Part shown: piece after piece, positions 11,112 through 23,180 of the stretch | Layout: each line of letters begins with the position of its first letter | How positions within the stretch are numbered: position 1 is the stretch's first letter | DNA from: Membranipora membranacea | Taxonomy: Eukaryota > Bryozoa > Gymnolaemata > Cheilostomatida > Membraniporidae | DNA: 64,000 nucleotides | Assembly (NCBI GenBank): GCA_914767715.1 | Contig: OU612069.1 | Coordinates: forward strand, 7,192,001-7,256,000 | Reading direction: 5' to 3' | The notes under the pieces: model-generated | What the model saw: only the letters and a program-made list of their open reading frames with translations | What the model was told of the DNA's origin: nothing | Database searches by the model: none | Program-made: the position numbers and the translations under genes

Positions 11112-13168
11112 TAGGATAATTTATTCTGTCTCTGCCAAGTTGTTGCGAAATAAAAGCGTCTGTTGATCTCATAATAAAAATATTAAAATACTGTATAATA
11201 TGAAAATGTTGCAGTGTTGTACCATTATAAAATGATACTTAGAAAAATGTTTTAATAAAAAATTTGATGCATTGTGCTCTATAACAGTTTTTACGAATAT
11301 CAACTCTACACTTCAAGGCACGGTAGCCCCCTGAAGGTAGCTTATCTAGCTTAAAAAGAGGCTCATTCTCAGTGGCATACATTCTAAGGCGCTTATTGTG
11401 AAAACAACGTTCATAGATATCAGATACGTCAGAGAATCTGCATCCTGCTAGATAACCTGCTGTGGAGGTCACATTGTCAATAGATTTTTCATATGAATTG
11501 GACATAATATGACCATAAACAGTGCACAGACGGCAAATAAATATGCACTCAATGAACGTGACATAGCATCTCAATCTGATTGGTTCAGGCACTTTGAGGA
11601 ATGATAGATGTTTCATAATAATAAGCCGTTTTCTAGCTTTCCTAGCGACAGACTGGGCATGATCTTTAAAAGTGAGCTTTGAGTCAATAGAAGTGCTAAG
11701 GTATACAAATTGATTGATTCGTTGAACCTCGGTACCCTTAATGATGATGCTATCACAGCTTGGATTATCACGTTTGTTACTAATAATCATTTCCTTTGTT
11801 TTTGTGCCATTTAGTATGAGGTCATTGGCACAAACCAGTCAGTGAGGAATTCCGCAGCTGAGTCCAGTGTTGATGGTGTCTCAGGTGTGCAGAGCTCTAA
11901 TAGGATAGTGTCATCTGCATAACTTGATCAGGTGGTAGTTACCATTTGGTGGTACAGGCATATTCTTGACATATATGAAGAATAGCAGTGGCTCCAGACG
12001 CATCCCTGTTGACTGCCAGTGGATGTTGTTTTGACAGCAGAGGATTGACCTTTAACTTTCACTTTTTGTCTCCTATCTGTCAAGAAGTTGTATATAAGGT
12101 TGATGTCGTCGTGTCGGGGGAATTAACAAGTTGGTCTATCAGCGTATTGGGGGTAATGGTGTTAAAAGCACTTGTAAAATCAACAAACAAGCAGCGTACA
12201 TAGTTTTTGGAGTTGGAGTCAAGATGGTTAGTAAATATATCAAGTAACATCGCTAGTGCATCCTCTGTAGACCTGCGCTCTCTGTAGACCTGCGCTCTCT
12301 GTAGGCTAACTGGGACTCGTCCGTCATACAGCCAGATATCATAGATTTGGTGACCCTCTCAAATATTTTAGCCACGATGGACATAAGGGCCACTGGTCGA
12401 TAATCCTTGGCTACGTCGGCAGTGTTTGATTTAGGAATTGGTTTTATTATAGCGTTTTTTTTAATATTAGTGTTTGACGTAGACATTTGATGACCTCATC
12501 TACGCGTATCTCAGGACACCCGTCACTTTCCGCTGGTGGTTATACTGGAGGTGGCAGTACCTACTCAAAGCGTAGATAAAAATCATTGAGAATGTCTGGA
12601 TCAACGTTACACTCTTTCGCTAGTTGTTTATTGGTTTGTCTGTTTGAAGTTGAAGTTGTTTGAAGTTTGAAGTTGTTTATTGTTTGAAGCTTTTTCAGCT
12701 GCTGCCATGATCGTGTATTGCTAGGTTTAAATTCTTCGGCTACGTACTTAGCATGAGATATTTTTGCAGCTCTTATTTCTCTCTGGATCTCAGCTTTTAG
12801 GGATTGGAGTTTGTATAAATCTCGATCTTTGAGTGCAGCAGACCAAGCATTGAAGAGAGACCTGATTTTACCAGTCACCCAAGATTTGTCATTAGAAATG
12901 ACCCTGTTGACAGTTGGTATACAATCGTCTAGGTCGGCAGAAGGCTAGGTAGTCTGTGACGATTTCAGCATGTTCAGACACATTACTGACTTGGCTCGTC
13001 AACACTTTCCAGTCAGTCGTTTCGATTGCACAAAGTAGCTTTTCGGTGTTCTCCCCATTCCATACTCTGACTGGAACCTTGACTTTCTCAGATATCTGTT
13101 TACTAATAGGTTTATATTTAGGATTATGATAGGATTATGATCTGAACTACCTAGTCTATTTATTTTAT
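11112..13168 (-). mobile_element. CR1/L2-like LINE, 5'-truncated and frameshifted
   Basis: Read on the minus strand, the order is: the end of an endonuclease with its SDH motif (NRLGSSDHNPIII, near 13110-13140); a linker (12561-12878); the reverse transcriptase start with IPKSNTADVAKDYRPVAL (12253-12486); motif A as CLFVDFTSAFNTI near 12160; YADD near 11920; and a C-terminal segment ending in an LPSGGYRALK motif (11239-11790). This is the standard order of CR1/L2/Rex-type elements, which copy themselves by target-primed reverse transcription. Frameshifts, including a 17-bp tandem duplication near 12270-12303, make it inactive. AACAATAT on both sides may be the target duplication. Confidence 0.85.
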
Positions 13169-13367
13169 AACAATATATATCATGCACACAATTCAAAGTT
13201 GGCCATCTATTAACTTTCATTGATTGACACTGAATTGGAGCTTTCATGTAAAAGAGAAAAGACATAACTGGACATTTTAAGATTAATATTACCTTCTCTT
13301 TTTGTCATTTTTATGCATCTAGTATTCAAATGTCTCAACAGTATCACAACTTGCACTCCTTATACAG

Positions 13368-13425
13368 GATTGCTAGACAGGCTGCAGTAGTTTGTTCTCG
13401 AATGAGTATGTCAAGAGAAAAGTGA
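13368..13425 (+). pseudogene. 3' exon after LRR cassette, copy 2 (shortened)
   Basis: Same acceptor and start as the exon at 4006 (IARQAAVVCSRMSMSRE), but a small deletion gives a TGA straight after SREK. It lies downstream of the LINE insertion, so LRR exon 2 would have to splice across more than 3.6 kb to reach it. Confidence 0.45.
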
Positions 13426-13869
13426 TTGACCAAATCAAAGACTTTTTTCTAAAAGACTGCTTCAATATATTGTGATTTGGTTCGATAAAAGTTGCATTGG
13501 CAATATTTAAAACTTAAATCAATGATTGCTAAAAGATGTGGGCTTCCCAAAATGTTGACAAGAGATGAAGGAATGTTTAAACCGATCAGCCCTATGACAT
13601 ATCAATGGGAGTATCTGCTGTTATTGTCAATCATTCATCTATTATTCTCTAATTAAGTGTGACAGAAGAAGAACATCTAAGTACCATATAGTTAATATGA
13701 GGATGCAATGATCATTTTTAATTTTAAGATTGTGGCATGAACCAGCCATTGCAATCATTATCATCTCCGTCTATTTAGGTCATTTTTGATAAGGTCCAAT
13801 AATACAGGTGGTATACTATGTAATTTTTTGTCGCTCCTTTGTGTCTATAACAATGTAACCAGCTCATAG

Positions 13870-14190
13870 TATAGGGGCACTACACAACACACACCTCTAC
13901 CCCAGATGGCTTGCTAAATTGATCAGTCCAAAAACACTTTGCTGAAAAAATTGACTTATTTGTCTATCTATCCAGCAAAAACCTGTCCATCCATTAAAAC
14001 ATATTGCCCGTCAGCCCACACCCGTCCAGTACAGGTTGTCCCGCCAACAATGTCCAACAGACGGGCACAGGGCGCATGAACACAGGTGGATAATTTGGAA
14101 TTCCATCGGCTGCAGTGAGTGAGTGATCGAATACAAAAATCAGTACCTGCTGAAGGTATCAAAACTGCTCTATTTTTCATTGCAAAATGC
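13870..14190 (-). pseudogene. Block D, copy 2 (93-bp exon deleted in part)
   Basis: The FWTDQ portion and a GTGTGT-type donor remain, but the LNDLLPLALNEI portion is missing, so the exon is broken. The upstream frame at 13968-14192 is open and contains GGTTCTGRVWADGQ and LMDGQVFAG. Confidence 0.45.
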
Positions 14191-14229
14191 ACTGTCAGAT
14201 ACGAGGCTACACTTTCTCGATTATATGAG

Positions 14230-15230
14230 CTAAAAAAGATTATTTCTCAAAAGTCTATACCGTGCAAAAAAGGAAATTAAACATTGTCACAGTTGTTACC
14301 ACCTGATTAGGTTTGTTGATTGTCGGACATGCTGACAGGCAGGCTCATAATATATGTAACAAAAATTATTGCATTTAATATGTAACAATTGGCTTAAATA
14401 AACGATGAATTACACGATAAATAAAAATTATAATAAATATGAATATAATTTTGGGCAGCACATATCACACCACTATCTGAATCACAAGTCTACACCCGCA
14501 CAATGTTGAATTAGGAATTGTGTTCATACTAATTCCAACGATCTAATCATGCTGTTAAAAATGGTATTATTATTCTTGTCATCCAGGCTTCATTAAGGGA
14601 ACGACACATTTCCTAACCGAAAGCCGTACATTACTCTAATAACCATAGCACAATAATATTGTTTTCAATATCAATTCAGGAAAATATTTGTGTTGACCTC
14701 CACTCCACATCTCCCACTTGAAAATTCTGTATATATAAAAACAACTAAGTAAATCCATAATTTGGTAATTAAAATAATAACAAACTTCTTTGGCAAGAAA
14801 TAATTTTCCATTGAAAATCTCTATAGGCCTACATAGCGATATTCCCCTAGGTATGACTTGGCCAGCAGGGTTCAAATCAAGTTTCAGGATGATATTCACA
14901 GCTTGATTTTGCTTGATCTGCCAAACCAAACACGTCATCCCTTTCTGGTGAAGATTTAGATAATCTGAGATTTCCAATACCATCTAGTTATATTAGGTTC
15001 AGAAGTACGATGCTAAGGTTGTATTATCCTGTAGTAATAATTAAAATGTAGCCGAGTCCGATCAAATACGAAAACTTGTCCCCGAAAATAGAGTTACTTG
15101 ACATCGTTTCCGGCAAGGAACTCAACTTAGAATTTCCCAAGTTCAATGATCTATCAATTACAAATTTATAAGAAAAATACGAAATGGGCACAACTTATAT
15201 GATTGCAAATATTATAATTATATCTCCCTA
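14230..15230. repeat. Array block F, copy 2
   Basis: Collinear with 4620-5700. The minus-strand frame 14636-14983 (115 codons, beginning MVLEISDYLNLHQ) is longer here because of deletions. I do not regard it as proven coding. Confidence 0.65.
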
Positions 15231-15234
15231 ATTC

Positions 15235-15600
15235 ATTTAAAATGTTGTTTATTGTGATAATCAGGGTTGCTCATGTTAGGGCTTCCCAATCAGGGGGGAC
15301 TTCTAGATCTCAGATGTGATCCTGTCATAGGTGCCTATCCTGTGCAGCGCAGGGTCACACCAAATAGACTCTTGGGTTTGAGAGATAAAGTTATTTGGTT
15401 TGAGAGAGGTGCTGTATGCCCCCCCCCCTCCTCCCCCAACTGGATTCAGGGCGGAGCCCCGTCTCCAAAGCCTAAGGAACAATGTAAGACCTTAAAAATT
15501 AATAAATTAACTGGGTCTTGGAGGCGTGTTTTAGGTGAAACTAGTTTAGCAAATTATCAAAGGAATGAAACAATCAACAATTAAATAGGCGGGCATGAGC
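15235..15600. repeat. Repeat G, copy 1
   Basis: A repeat recognised by GTGATAATCAGGGTTGCTCA, GATCCTGTCAT and a C-rich tract, found again at 18430-18790, 31210-31510, 33590-33790 and 43140-43490 and in part at 19060-19200. It follows block F in most cases. The + frame at 15267-15584 crosses low-complexity sequence and is not supported by the other copies. Confidence 0.6.
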
Positions 15601-15709
15601 TGACACAACAAAAGCGGTAACTGAAAAAACAAAATAACTCAACATGTTACATTACAGAATCAAGAAGAGTTAATTTTTTATTAAATTTGCAGAGATTGCA
15701 GCTGTAGTG

Positions 15710-16850
15710 CAACTTGGCCCTGTTGCGAGTATTTCCTCTTTATCTCCCAGTACATTTTTATAAGTTGATGCAGAAATAATCACAAAATGATTGAAAGTTA
15801 TTGTCCAGGCTGAATGGTTTAGTTACTATTTAATCCACGAAGGAATGCAAAAAATCATGAGTTTCATAAAACATAATGAAAAGTTGGTAAAAAATTATCT
15901 TTTATTAACCAGATGACTCAATTAAAATGCACTATGCAAATGCTAGAAGCCTCAAATAGTTCGTGCGACCTTGTGGTGACGCTTCCAACAGATGGATCAT
16001 TTAGGGTCACTCTATCGTATTTTCCTTCATTTAAAGCAGCATTTCTTAAAATTTATTCTCAGTTTTCTCATATAAACTTTGGATGCAAGCTGACATGCTA
16101 CATTTATCTTCTATTAAAAAGAATCAGGCACAGCATATAAAGGATTCTTTTGTTTACCAAAAGTTGAAACAATGAAAAGCATTGAATTGTATGGAGGCCT
16201 CACACTCAGCACAATACAATGATACAATATTAATATCACAATGAAGATTTGATGTGAACCTGTAGTCTTGTCTTCTAACATGACATCACTTAAAATTATT
16301 TCAGATTATGAGTATTGAATGCCGACTTAGATTATTGTTACTAATTTGAAAATAGAACCCATATTTAATTGTGAAAGCAGAATATAAAAAAGTACCTAGG
16401 AATGATAGAAGAACCAGTGATTTTAGAAACATCCACATGACAGAGAAATATTGGGATTCTAAAACAGGGACCGGCAGATTTATTCATTATTTTACCTAAG
16501 TCATTTCAGTAAACATGAAGGGGGTTAATGTGATCACAGTACACTCTTAATTTTTTTAATACCTACAAGATAACTTGTCAAGTCTTATGAGCTTGCCTCT
16601 TCTAACTTCAGGCCACCAAGTTTCAGTATATTGCCCAGATCGTAACCTTACAGCAATTTTACACAACAAGCAACACTATTAGCACTGATAATAGAAGCTA
16701 GATCTCGCAAATCCCTGTCACAGAGTAGCAAATTCAAGCAGCATCCAAGCATTGTATCTAAACCATCTTTCATCGCACAGCGGCACACACAGCAATTCCA
16801 CTGCGTTATGTTGTAATATTTCAAAACTTCTAGAATCTAGTGTTTTGTCA
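15710..16850. repeat. Array block A, copy 3 (5' part missing)
   Basis: Matches only the right half of block A, starting at a TTTCCTCTTTATCTCCC motif. A + frame at 15913-16140 follows a TTTTATTAACCAG acceptor and contains CDLVVTLPTDGSFRVTLSYF. In the other copies this frame has a stop at the same place, so it may be an old exon that stayed open here by chance. Confidence 0.6.
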
Positions 16851-17187
16851 GATCAGGGAAACACATTTCTTCTCAGCTGTTGACACGTAAATGCAAATTT
16901 TTACATGTTCTGTATACTGTGTATTGCCAGTTTTAAAATAAGCCCAATGTGATAGATTATCCATAACCATAAACCCTGCTTGGTGATTTCACCTCGGTTT
17001 GTTATTGTTATTGAGACATCATCTTGTGAGAAGTACTCAGAGTTTGTTCACCTAAGCAAGTCTAGGTGTCATCTGTCTTCTTAGAATAATTTCATTTACA
17101 TTTAATTTACAATTGATGTGATGCCTAATCCCCCAAGAAACAATAGAGTGATGGCTGATTATTATCTCTAGGTATTTACACATAAAA

Positions 17188-17544
17188 TTGTTCTGTGTAA
17201 TGTTCCTTTATAAAATCTCTTATAAATGGTCGTGTATGGTGGGTTCAATAGATGAGGTTATCCTGTTATTGTCAACTCTGAGAATATTCAATGGCTTCTG
17301 CAGTGAGAGTTCACTCCTGCAGATTTGCTATATAGTAGAAGACCATATCAAGTTTATCGACATTTCAGCACATAGCGCAATGGAGCTTTTCCAAGCTGAC
17401 ATGAAATATCTACTTTACTTAGCTTTCTATGGGATGGAATACATCTTGCCTATCCTAGATCTACTGGACTGTAACCTTTTCAAACTTTGTTATGTACACA
17501 GGGCAAACTTGATACAAAATAATTATCAGATATTATATCAATGA
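17188..17544 (+). CDS. Hypothetical 118-codon frame
   Basis: The frame starts MFCVMFLYKISYKWS and has a hydrophobic stretch near residues 70-95 (MKYLLYLAFYGMEYILPIL). It lies in the segment 16850-17600, which is duplicated at 25430-25920 plus 30005-30200. The second copy is split by a 4.1-kb insertion and shifted by a 2-bp deletion, so it is dead. No family is recognised. It could be a single-exon gene, a long exon or a chance frame. Confidence 0.3.
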   Translation: MFCVMFLYKISYKWSCMVGSIDEVILLLSTLRIFNGFCSESSLLQICYIVEDHIKFIDISAHSAMELFQADMKYLLYLAFYGMEYILPILDLLDCNLFKLCYVHRANLIQNNYQILYQ

Positions 17545-17629
17545 CCTTACACCTTGATCACTCTATTGAGTTGTCTTCGTCAATTAACATGAAGGGCAAT
17601 ACTCATTAATCCAATAAGATAAATATAGC

Positions 17630-18800
17630 ACAGATCAAGTTCAAACTACTATCTGTATCACAAGTCTACGCCCACGTATTGCCAAATTAGGCATTCTGTT
17701 CTTACAAATTCAAACGCTCTTATCATGCTGTTAGAAATAGTACTTATTCTTGTTGTGCAGGCTTAAATAAGCAAACGCCACAGTTGCTAACCGATAGTTG
17801 TACAGTACTTTAATAACCATAATTTTATCACAACCATAATTTTTTTAATATTAATTCAGGAAAATATTTGTGATGACTTTCACTCCAGATCTCCGTCTTG
17901 AAAATCCTATATATCCTATAATAACAACCACGTAATTTGGTAATTATAATAATAAGAATTAATTTAGCAAGAAATATTCTTGGATTGAAAATCTCAATTC
18001 TCCTACATAGCAATACACCCCAGGTATGAATCAGGCAAGCAGTCATCAAATCAATAGAGTTTTTGGATGATATTCACAGCCTAGGACTGTTGTTAATTAG
18101 TGCAAGAAAGGTTGGTGCTGCTTTGTATGGCAATGTAGACCAGCTTGATAAATATTGCTTGATCTGCCAAACCAGTTTAGGAACATCAATAACTTGATTA
18201 TGGGCAAATGACTACATTACGTCATCACTTTCTGGTAAAGATTAAGATAATCTGAGATTTCCAATACCAATTAGTTATATTAAGTTCAGAAGTACAATGT
18301 CAATGATGTATTATCACGTAGCAATTACTAAAATGTAGCCGACTACTATCAAGTATGAAAACTTGAAATGAAAAAATATGAAATGGGCGCAACTTCTAAG
18401 ATTGCTAAGATTATAAACATATCTAAATCATTTAAAATGTTGTTTATTGTGATAATCAGGGTTGCTCAGGTTAGCGCTTCGTAATCAGGAGGGATTTTTA
18501 GCTTTCAGATGTGATCCTGTCATCATTGACTATCCTGTGCAGCGCAGTGGAACACCGAATAAACTCTTGGGTTAAAGAGATAAAGCTGTTTTGGTTTTAC
18601 AGAGGCGCTTTAAGCCCCCCTCCCTCCCCTCCAACGGGGTCTTACAAATTTATAAATTCACTGGGTCTTGGAGGCGTGTTTTAGGTATAACTTGATTAGA
18701 AAATTATCATACGGATGAAACAATGAACAATTATTTGGGCGGGCATGAGCTGTGACAACAAAAACGATAACTGACAAAAAAGAATAACTTACATTACAGT
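17630..18800. repeat. Block F copy 3 followed by repeat G copy 2
   Basis: The block F part (17630-18440) begins partway in, at the AGATCAAGTTCAAACTACTA motif, so its left end is truncated. Repeat G follows at 18430-18790 with its C-rich tract. Confidence 0.65.
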
Positions 18801-19200
18801 TGTCGGCCAAGATGAGGTCATGCCTGAAAAAAATCAAGTGGAGTTAAATTGGAATTGAATTTGTAAGGATAGCAGCTGTAGTGACCCTTGGTATCAGTTG
18901 GCCCTGTGGCAAGTAATGAACTCATAATTTAGTACTCAGTTAGTCGTTGGCTTACTTTCACTGCAAAGTGATCTTGTAAACTTTCGCATGAAAAACCTTC
19001 ACATGTGAATTTCTTGGCAACCAGTGATTCCGTGTTAATTCTGTTTTCATTCTATTAATATTTCACGAAGCCTAGGCTCAGATTAAGCTCCCTAAGCAGG
19101 GGGACTTCAAGCTTTTGAATGTGAACCTGCCATCATTGACTATCCTCTGCAGTGCAGTGTCATATCAACTAACCTCAGCTTCGGGAGAAGCGCTGTAAAA
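18800..19200. other. Spacer with partial repeat G, no gene seen
   Basis: The spacer repeats 5700-5990 (CAAAGTGATCTTG motif) and ends in a partial G copy. It leads into LRR exon 3 without a block A, unlike LRR exons 1, 2, 4 and 5. Confidence 0.5.
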
Positions 19201-19361
19201 TTCATACATTTATCTGTATCTGAAAGTTACAACTTACACGGGTAACAGATCAATCTGAAACTTTCTCCTATTAATAGAATGCGTTGCTCGATTGTGTTTG
19301 CTCCATCAACTGACAAGCAGTATTACATGGTATTTTAACATTCTGTTATTATCCACCACAG

Positions 19362-19502
19362 CATCTGCAAACTGCCAGGACTGGAGTTGTTAGATGTTAA
19401 TGATAATGAAGCCCTACAAACATTACCTGCAGGATTGGGGGAAATTGCATCATTGAAGCGTATAGATGCGAGAAGCTGTGGCTTGACCAGCCTTCCAGAC
19501 AG
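19362..19502 (+). CDS. LRR cassette exon 3
   Basis: 141 bp, phase 2-2, with the same acceptor (ATCCACCACAG) and donor (GTGAGTCAG) as the other copies. It is intact and encodes KLPGLELLDV, NEALQTLPAGLGEI, ASLKRI and CGLTSLPD. The variable exposed positions read ND in repeat 1 and DARS in repeat 2. The 3' exon at 20380 and an AATAAA at 20479 follow without a large insertion. This makes it the best candidate in the window for a complete 3' gene end (19362 to about 20500). Confidence 0.8.
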
Positions 19503-19559
19503 GTGAGTCAGATGCTTGCAACAGTAGTATATCAGACTATTTGTACAATTAGTTTGTTC

Positions 19560-20040
19560 CCTCTGAGTATGGTGATTTCTCTTAAAGTTTGCTATGACTG
19601 GGTTAGGTTTTGTTTAATCTCACTGACATGGGATTTAAAACTCATATTTTTTTCTAAAAATTACTCCTAAAAATTTAAGTTTGTCAGAATGTTTGAGGAC
19701 AACATGCCCTGAAAAATTAGGCAGAGAAAAATCAACTCAACATCAAAATAGGAGACTGTTATAACATCTGTCTTCGATGCATCGAGTATTAATGCATCAC
19801 AATTATACCAGTCAGAAGCTAAGGCTAGTGAATTATTCACATTTTTTATGGATGGAGTGAATTGTCACTATGGATTGATAAATTGAATCGCATAACATGC
19901 ATCACTAGAAAACAAGTTTAATTAAGCATTTATATTTACATATTAGGTCTATATTTTTAGTCAGCAATTATAGATTGAGTTTCACATCTGAATCATGTAA
20001 CTTGCATCACTAGAAACACCTTTGAATATTTGAAACAAAC
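19560..20040 (-). mobile_element. Reverse transcriptase relic, right of LRR exon 3
   Basis: Homologous to 62230-62620, with the same TGACATGGGATTTAAAACTC and TCTTCGATGCATCGAGTA landmarks. It is frameshifted. Confidence 0.55.
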
Positions 20041-20379
20041 ATGTGAGTCAGATGCTTGCAACAGTAGTACCTTTGAGTAAGCGAGATGCGCTTCCCTACG
20101 GCGGCGCTAAAAGAGGTCGGGACAACATTCGACTGACCCCATTACACTAACTTTCATTTGAGGAAAACTTAAAATAGGGAACTCTGGTTTTAGGTGCAAA
20201 TAATTTAGTTGGTGCATCATCGATTTAATTAGGCGCAAGGAAAATGAAAGCACATACATATGCAATTGTATTACGATTCAATATTAACAATTTAATAATA
20301 TTAGCAATATTTATTATGCACACAATGCATCTAGTATTCAAATATCTCGACAGAATCACAACTTGCTCTCTTTATACAG

Positions 20380-20467
20380 GATTGCTAGACAGGCTGCTGT
20401 ACTTTGTTCTCCAATGAGTATGTCAAGAGAAAATAAGTGTTTGACCAAATCTAAGACTGGTTTCTAA
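20380..20467 (+). CDS. 3' terminal exon after LRR cassette, copy 3
   Basis: The exon starts after a CTCTTTATACAG acceptor in phase 2 and reads IARQAAVLCSPMSMSRENK, then CLTKSKTGF and a TAA stop. A polyadenylation-type AATAAA follows 12 bp after the stop. With LRR exon 3 this would give a short C-terminal tail of about 29 residues after the LRR. Its function is not recognised. Confidence 0.5.
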
Positions 20468-20478
20468 AAGACTGCTTC

Positions 20479-20484
20479 AATAAA
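20479..20484 (+). terminator. Possible polyadenylation signal
   Basis: AATAAA close behind the TAA of the 3' exon. The same hexamer is present in the homologous place near 41293, but AT-rich sequence makes chance hits common. Confidence 0.3.
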
Positions 20485-20749
20485 TTGTGACTTGGTTCAT
20501 TGGCATTGGCATTGCATTGGCAATATATGAATTTTAAATCAATGATTGCAAAAAGAAGTGAGTTTCACAAAATGTGGGCTAGAGATGGAAGAATGTTTAA
20601 ACTGATCAGTCTGCTGTTTTGTCACTCATTCTCCTATTATTGTCTTAATAGGCGTATCACAAGAAGTACATATAAGTGCCATAATAGTTAATATAAGGAT
20701 TAATTGAGCGGTATTTTGATATTTACTTTGTGGCATGAACCATACATAC

Positions 20750-20842
20750 CTCTTTCCCAGGTGGCTTGTTACATTGATCAGTCCAAAAACGCTTTGCCGC
20801 AAATGTAATTTCATTTAGAACATGTGGGAGGAGGTCATTGAG
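20750..20842 (-). CDS. 93-bp opposite-strand exon (block D), copy 3
   Basis: Acceptor TTTCTTTTCAG and donor GAG|GTATGT frame a 31-codon phase 0 exon: LNDLLPHVLNEI, then FAAKRFWTDQ and NKPPGKE. The minus strand above it is open through FNGQTVLAGRIDQIEWPI, so the TTTTCAG could also lie inside a longer exon. Family unknown. Confidence 0.5.
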
Positions 20843-21159
20843 CTGAAAAGAAATTGGCCATTCAATTTGGTCTATCCGTCCAGCTAAAACTGTCTGTCCA
20901 TTAAAAGAAATTTTCCATCTACTTACGCCTTTTCAGTACAGGTTGTCCCATCAAATGTGTCCAACAGATGGGCATAGGACACATTGACACAGGTGGACAG
21001 TTTGGAATCCCATCAGCTGCACACCTCTGCTGGTCTGTTTGGGTCTGTTTGGGTCTGTGCTGGTGGGTGTTTAAAAATAAAAATCAACGATTTACCATTG
21101 TATCAATGCACAGTCAGATATCAGGCTATACTTTCTTAATTTGATGAACTAAAGCAGTT

Positions 21160-21990
21160 TATTTCTCAAAAGTATATACCGGAAACAAAAAGGGAAATTA
21201 ATTACTGTCACAGTCGTTAACACCTGATTAGTTTTGTTGATTGTCGGACATGCTGGCTGGCTGGCTCAAAGTCTATTTATCTGAAAATAATGTCATTTAA
21301 TATGTAACAATTGGCTCAAATAAACAATGAATATCATAATAAATCATAATAATAATAAGTAATTTTGGGCAGCACAGATCAAGTTCAAACTACTATATGT
21401 ATCACAAGTCTACGCCCACATATTGGCAAATTAGGAATTCTGTTCTTACAAATTCAAACGCTCTTATCATGCTGTTAAAAATGGTACTTATTCTTGTCAT
21501 GCAGGTTTAAATAAGCAAACGACACAGTTTCTAACCGATAGTTGTACAGTACTTTAATAACCAAACATTTTATCACAATAATATATTTTTTGATTTTCAT
21601 TCAGGAAAATAATTGTGATGACTTTCTCTCCACATCTCCCACTTGAAAATCCTGTATTTATAAAAACAACTAAGTGAATCTAAAATTTGGTAATTATAAT
21701 AATAACAATTACTTTGGCAAGAAATATTCTTGGATTGAAAATCTCAATTCGCAAACGTAGCGATACACCCAAGGTATGAATCAGCCCAGCAGCCATCAAA
21801 TCAATAGAGTTTTTGGATAATATTCACAGCCTTGGACTGTTGTTAATTAGTGCAAGAAAGGTTGCTGTAAACCAGCTTGAAAAATATTGCTTGATCTGTC
21901 AAACCAGTTTAGCAACATCAATAACTTGATTATTGGGCAAATGACTCCATTACGTCATCACTTTCTGGTAATGATTAAGATAATAAGGTT
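21160..21990. repeat. Array block F, copy 4
   Basis: Collinear with 4620-5700. It ends near 21985 at a junction with a different repeat that is shared with 44480-44740. Confidence 0.65.
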
Positions 21991-22260
21991 TTATTAAATC
22001 CCAGTGGCCGCGGTGTTCCCTGACAACAGGGATAAATTTGACTAACTGTCTTTTGAAAAAAAACTAAAATTGATTTAGATTTAATATTTAATAACTTCCT
22101 TTCGCGCAAATATATATTTTTGGAAACTCTACAATATTTATCATGCAGACGATTCAATTGATATTCTACATTAAGTTTCATTAAATGATTCGGAATAGGA
22201 GCTCTCATGTAAAGAGAAAAGACAAGACTGGATATGTTCCAGGTTAGATTGCCTCCTCTT
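21985..22260. repeat. Repeat shared with 44480-44740
   Basis: Both copies carry GTGTTCCC, a TTTGACTAACTGTCTTTTGAA motif and a GGAGCTCTCATGTAAAGAG stretch. The second half resembles the intron ahead of the 3' exons. The minus frame 21975-22283 is not conserved. Confidence 0.5.
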
Positions 22261-22303
22261 TTTGTCATTTTATGCAGTTTCACAACTCGCTCTCCGTAAA
22301 CAG

Positions 22304-22412
22304 GAATGCTAGCCAGGCTGCTGTAGTTTGTTCTCGAATGAGTATGTCAAGAGAAAACCGGTGTTTGATCAGATTGGTTTCTAAAAGACTGTTTCGATAT
22401 ATTGTGACTTAA
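22304..22412 (+). CDS. 3' exon after LRR cassette, E-type copy
   Basis: Diverged version of the 3' exon. Acceptor CTCCGTAAACAG, phase 2, NASQAAVVCSRMSMSRENR, then CLIRLVSKRLFRYIVT and TAA. The tail differs from D-type units because the frame stays open longer. No LRR exon lies between it and the previous D-type unit, so here it would be an alternative or orphan 3' exon. Confidence 0.4.
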
Positions 22413-22869
22413 TTCGATGGGTGTCGCATTGGCAAGATCTTGGCTCAGATGAATGATGGCAAAAGGAAGTGAGCATCACCAAATGTTGATCAGTTTTATG
22501 ACATAATAATGGGAGTACCTGCTGTTATTGTCACTTATTTCCCTCTTTGTCTATACAAGTGTAACACAAGAAGTATGCCTAAGTGCCGTGTAGTAAATGT
22601 GATGATGCTTGCTTGCTATGATTGGTTTTAAATTCAAGCTAGAACATGAACCAGTCATTGCATGCATGCTCATCTAAGTCTATTTAGGTCTGCTCAAATA
22701 AGGGTCAGTATTACAGGTGGTGTTTTAAAGTATTTTGTCATTACAGTCATCATACAAGAGCAATGTTGCTATTTAGAGCACTGGACCGCTCCAAATTTGT
22801 GTAAATTATACACGGGCTCTAGCATCTCTTCTTGTGGATGAAGAATGTTAACTGGCACATAAAATGTCT

Positions 22870-23180
22870 TAATTTAAGCTGTTTTCAGGATAATGTCAAC
22901 TAGGCACCATGCTAGCAACAATGTAATTTCACAAGGGGCCAGTCGGTAAAGACCTCGGATCAAGCTGAAGAGGTTGGGAATTCTTGGGAATTTTTGACTT
23001 TCCGCCCATGCCTGTTCAGCAAAATTTGTCTGTCCATTAAAACAAGTTGCCCTTCCGTCTATACCGGTCCAGTAAAGGTTGTCCCCCCCCCCCCACCTGT
23101 GTCCGCATGGACACAGGATGACGGTCGAGTATCCTGTCAGCCACTTACCTGGTGGTGAGTGCTTAAAAACAAAAATCAAC
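22870..23180 (-). repeat. Array block E, copy 2, with open frame
   Basis: The minus-strand frame 22874-23182 (102 codons) contains HSPPGKWLTGYSTVIL, NLYWTGIDGRATCFNGQT and SLIRGLYRLAPCEITLLLA. These align with the block D frame (FNGQT and LALNEITLAA). A CTCTTCAG acceptor precedes the CTTGATCCGAGG stretch, as in D, but the reading phase there differs by one base. It is best read as a decayed paralogue of the D exon. Confidence 0.45.

Noticed and set aside
23083-23095. Runs of C (also at 15420, 31370, 33760, 43325) as a functional element
   Set aside because: They sit at a variable-length low-complexity spot of repeats E and G and differ freely between copies.
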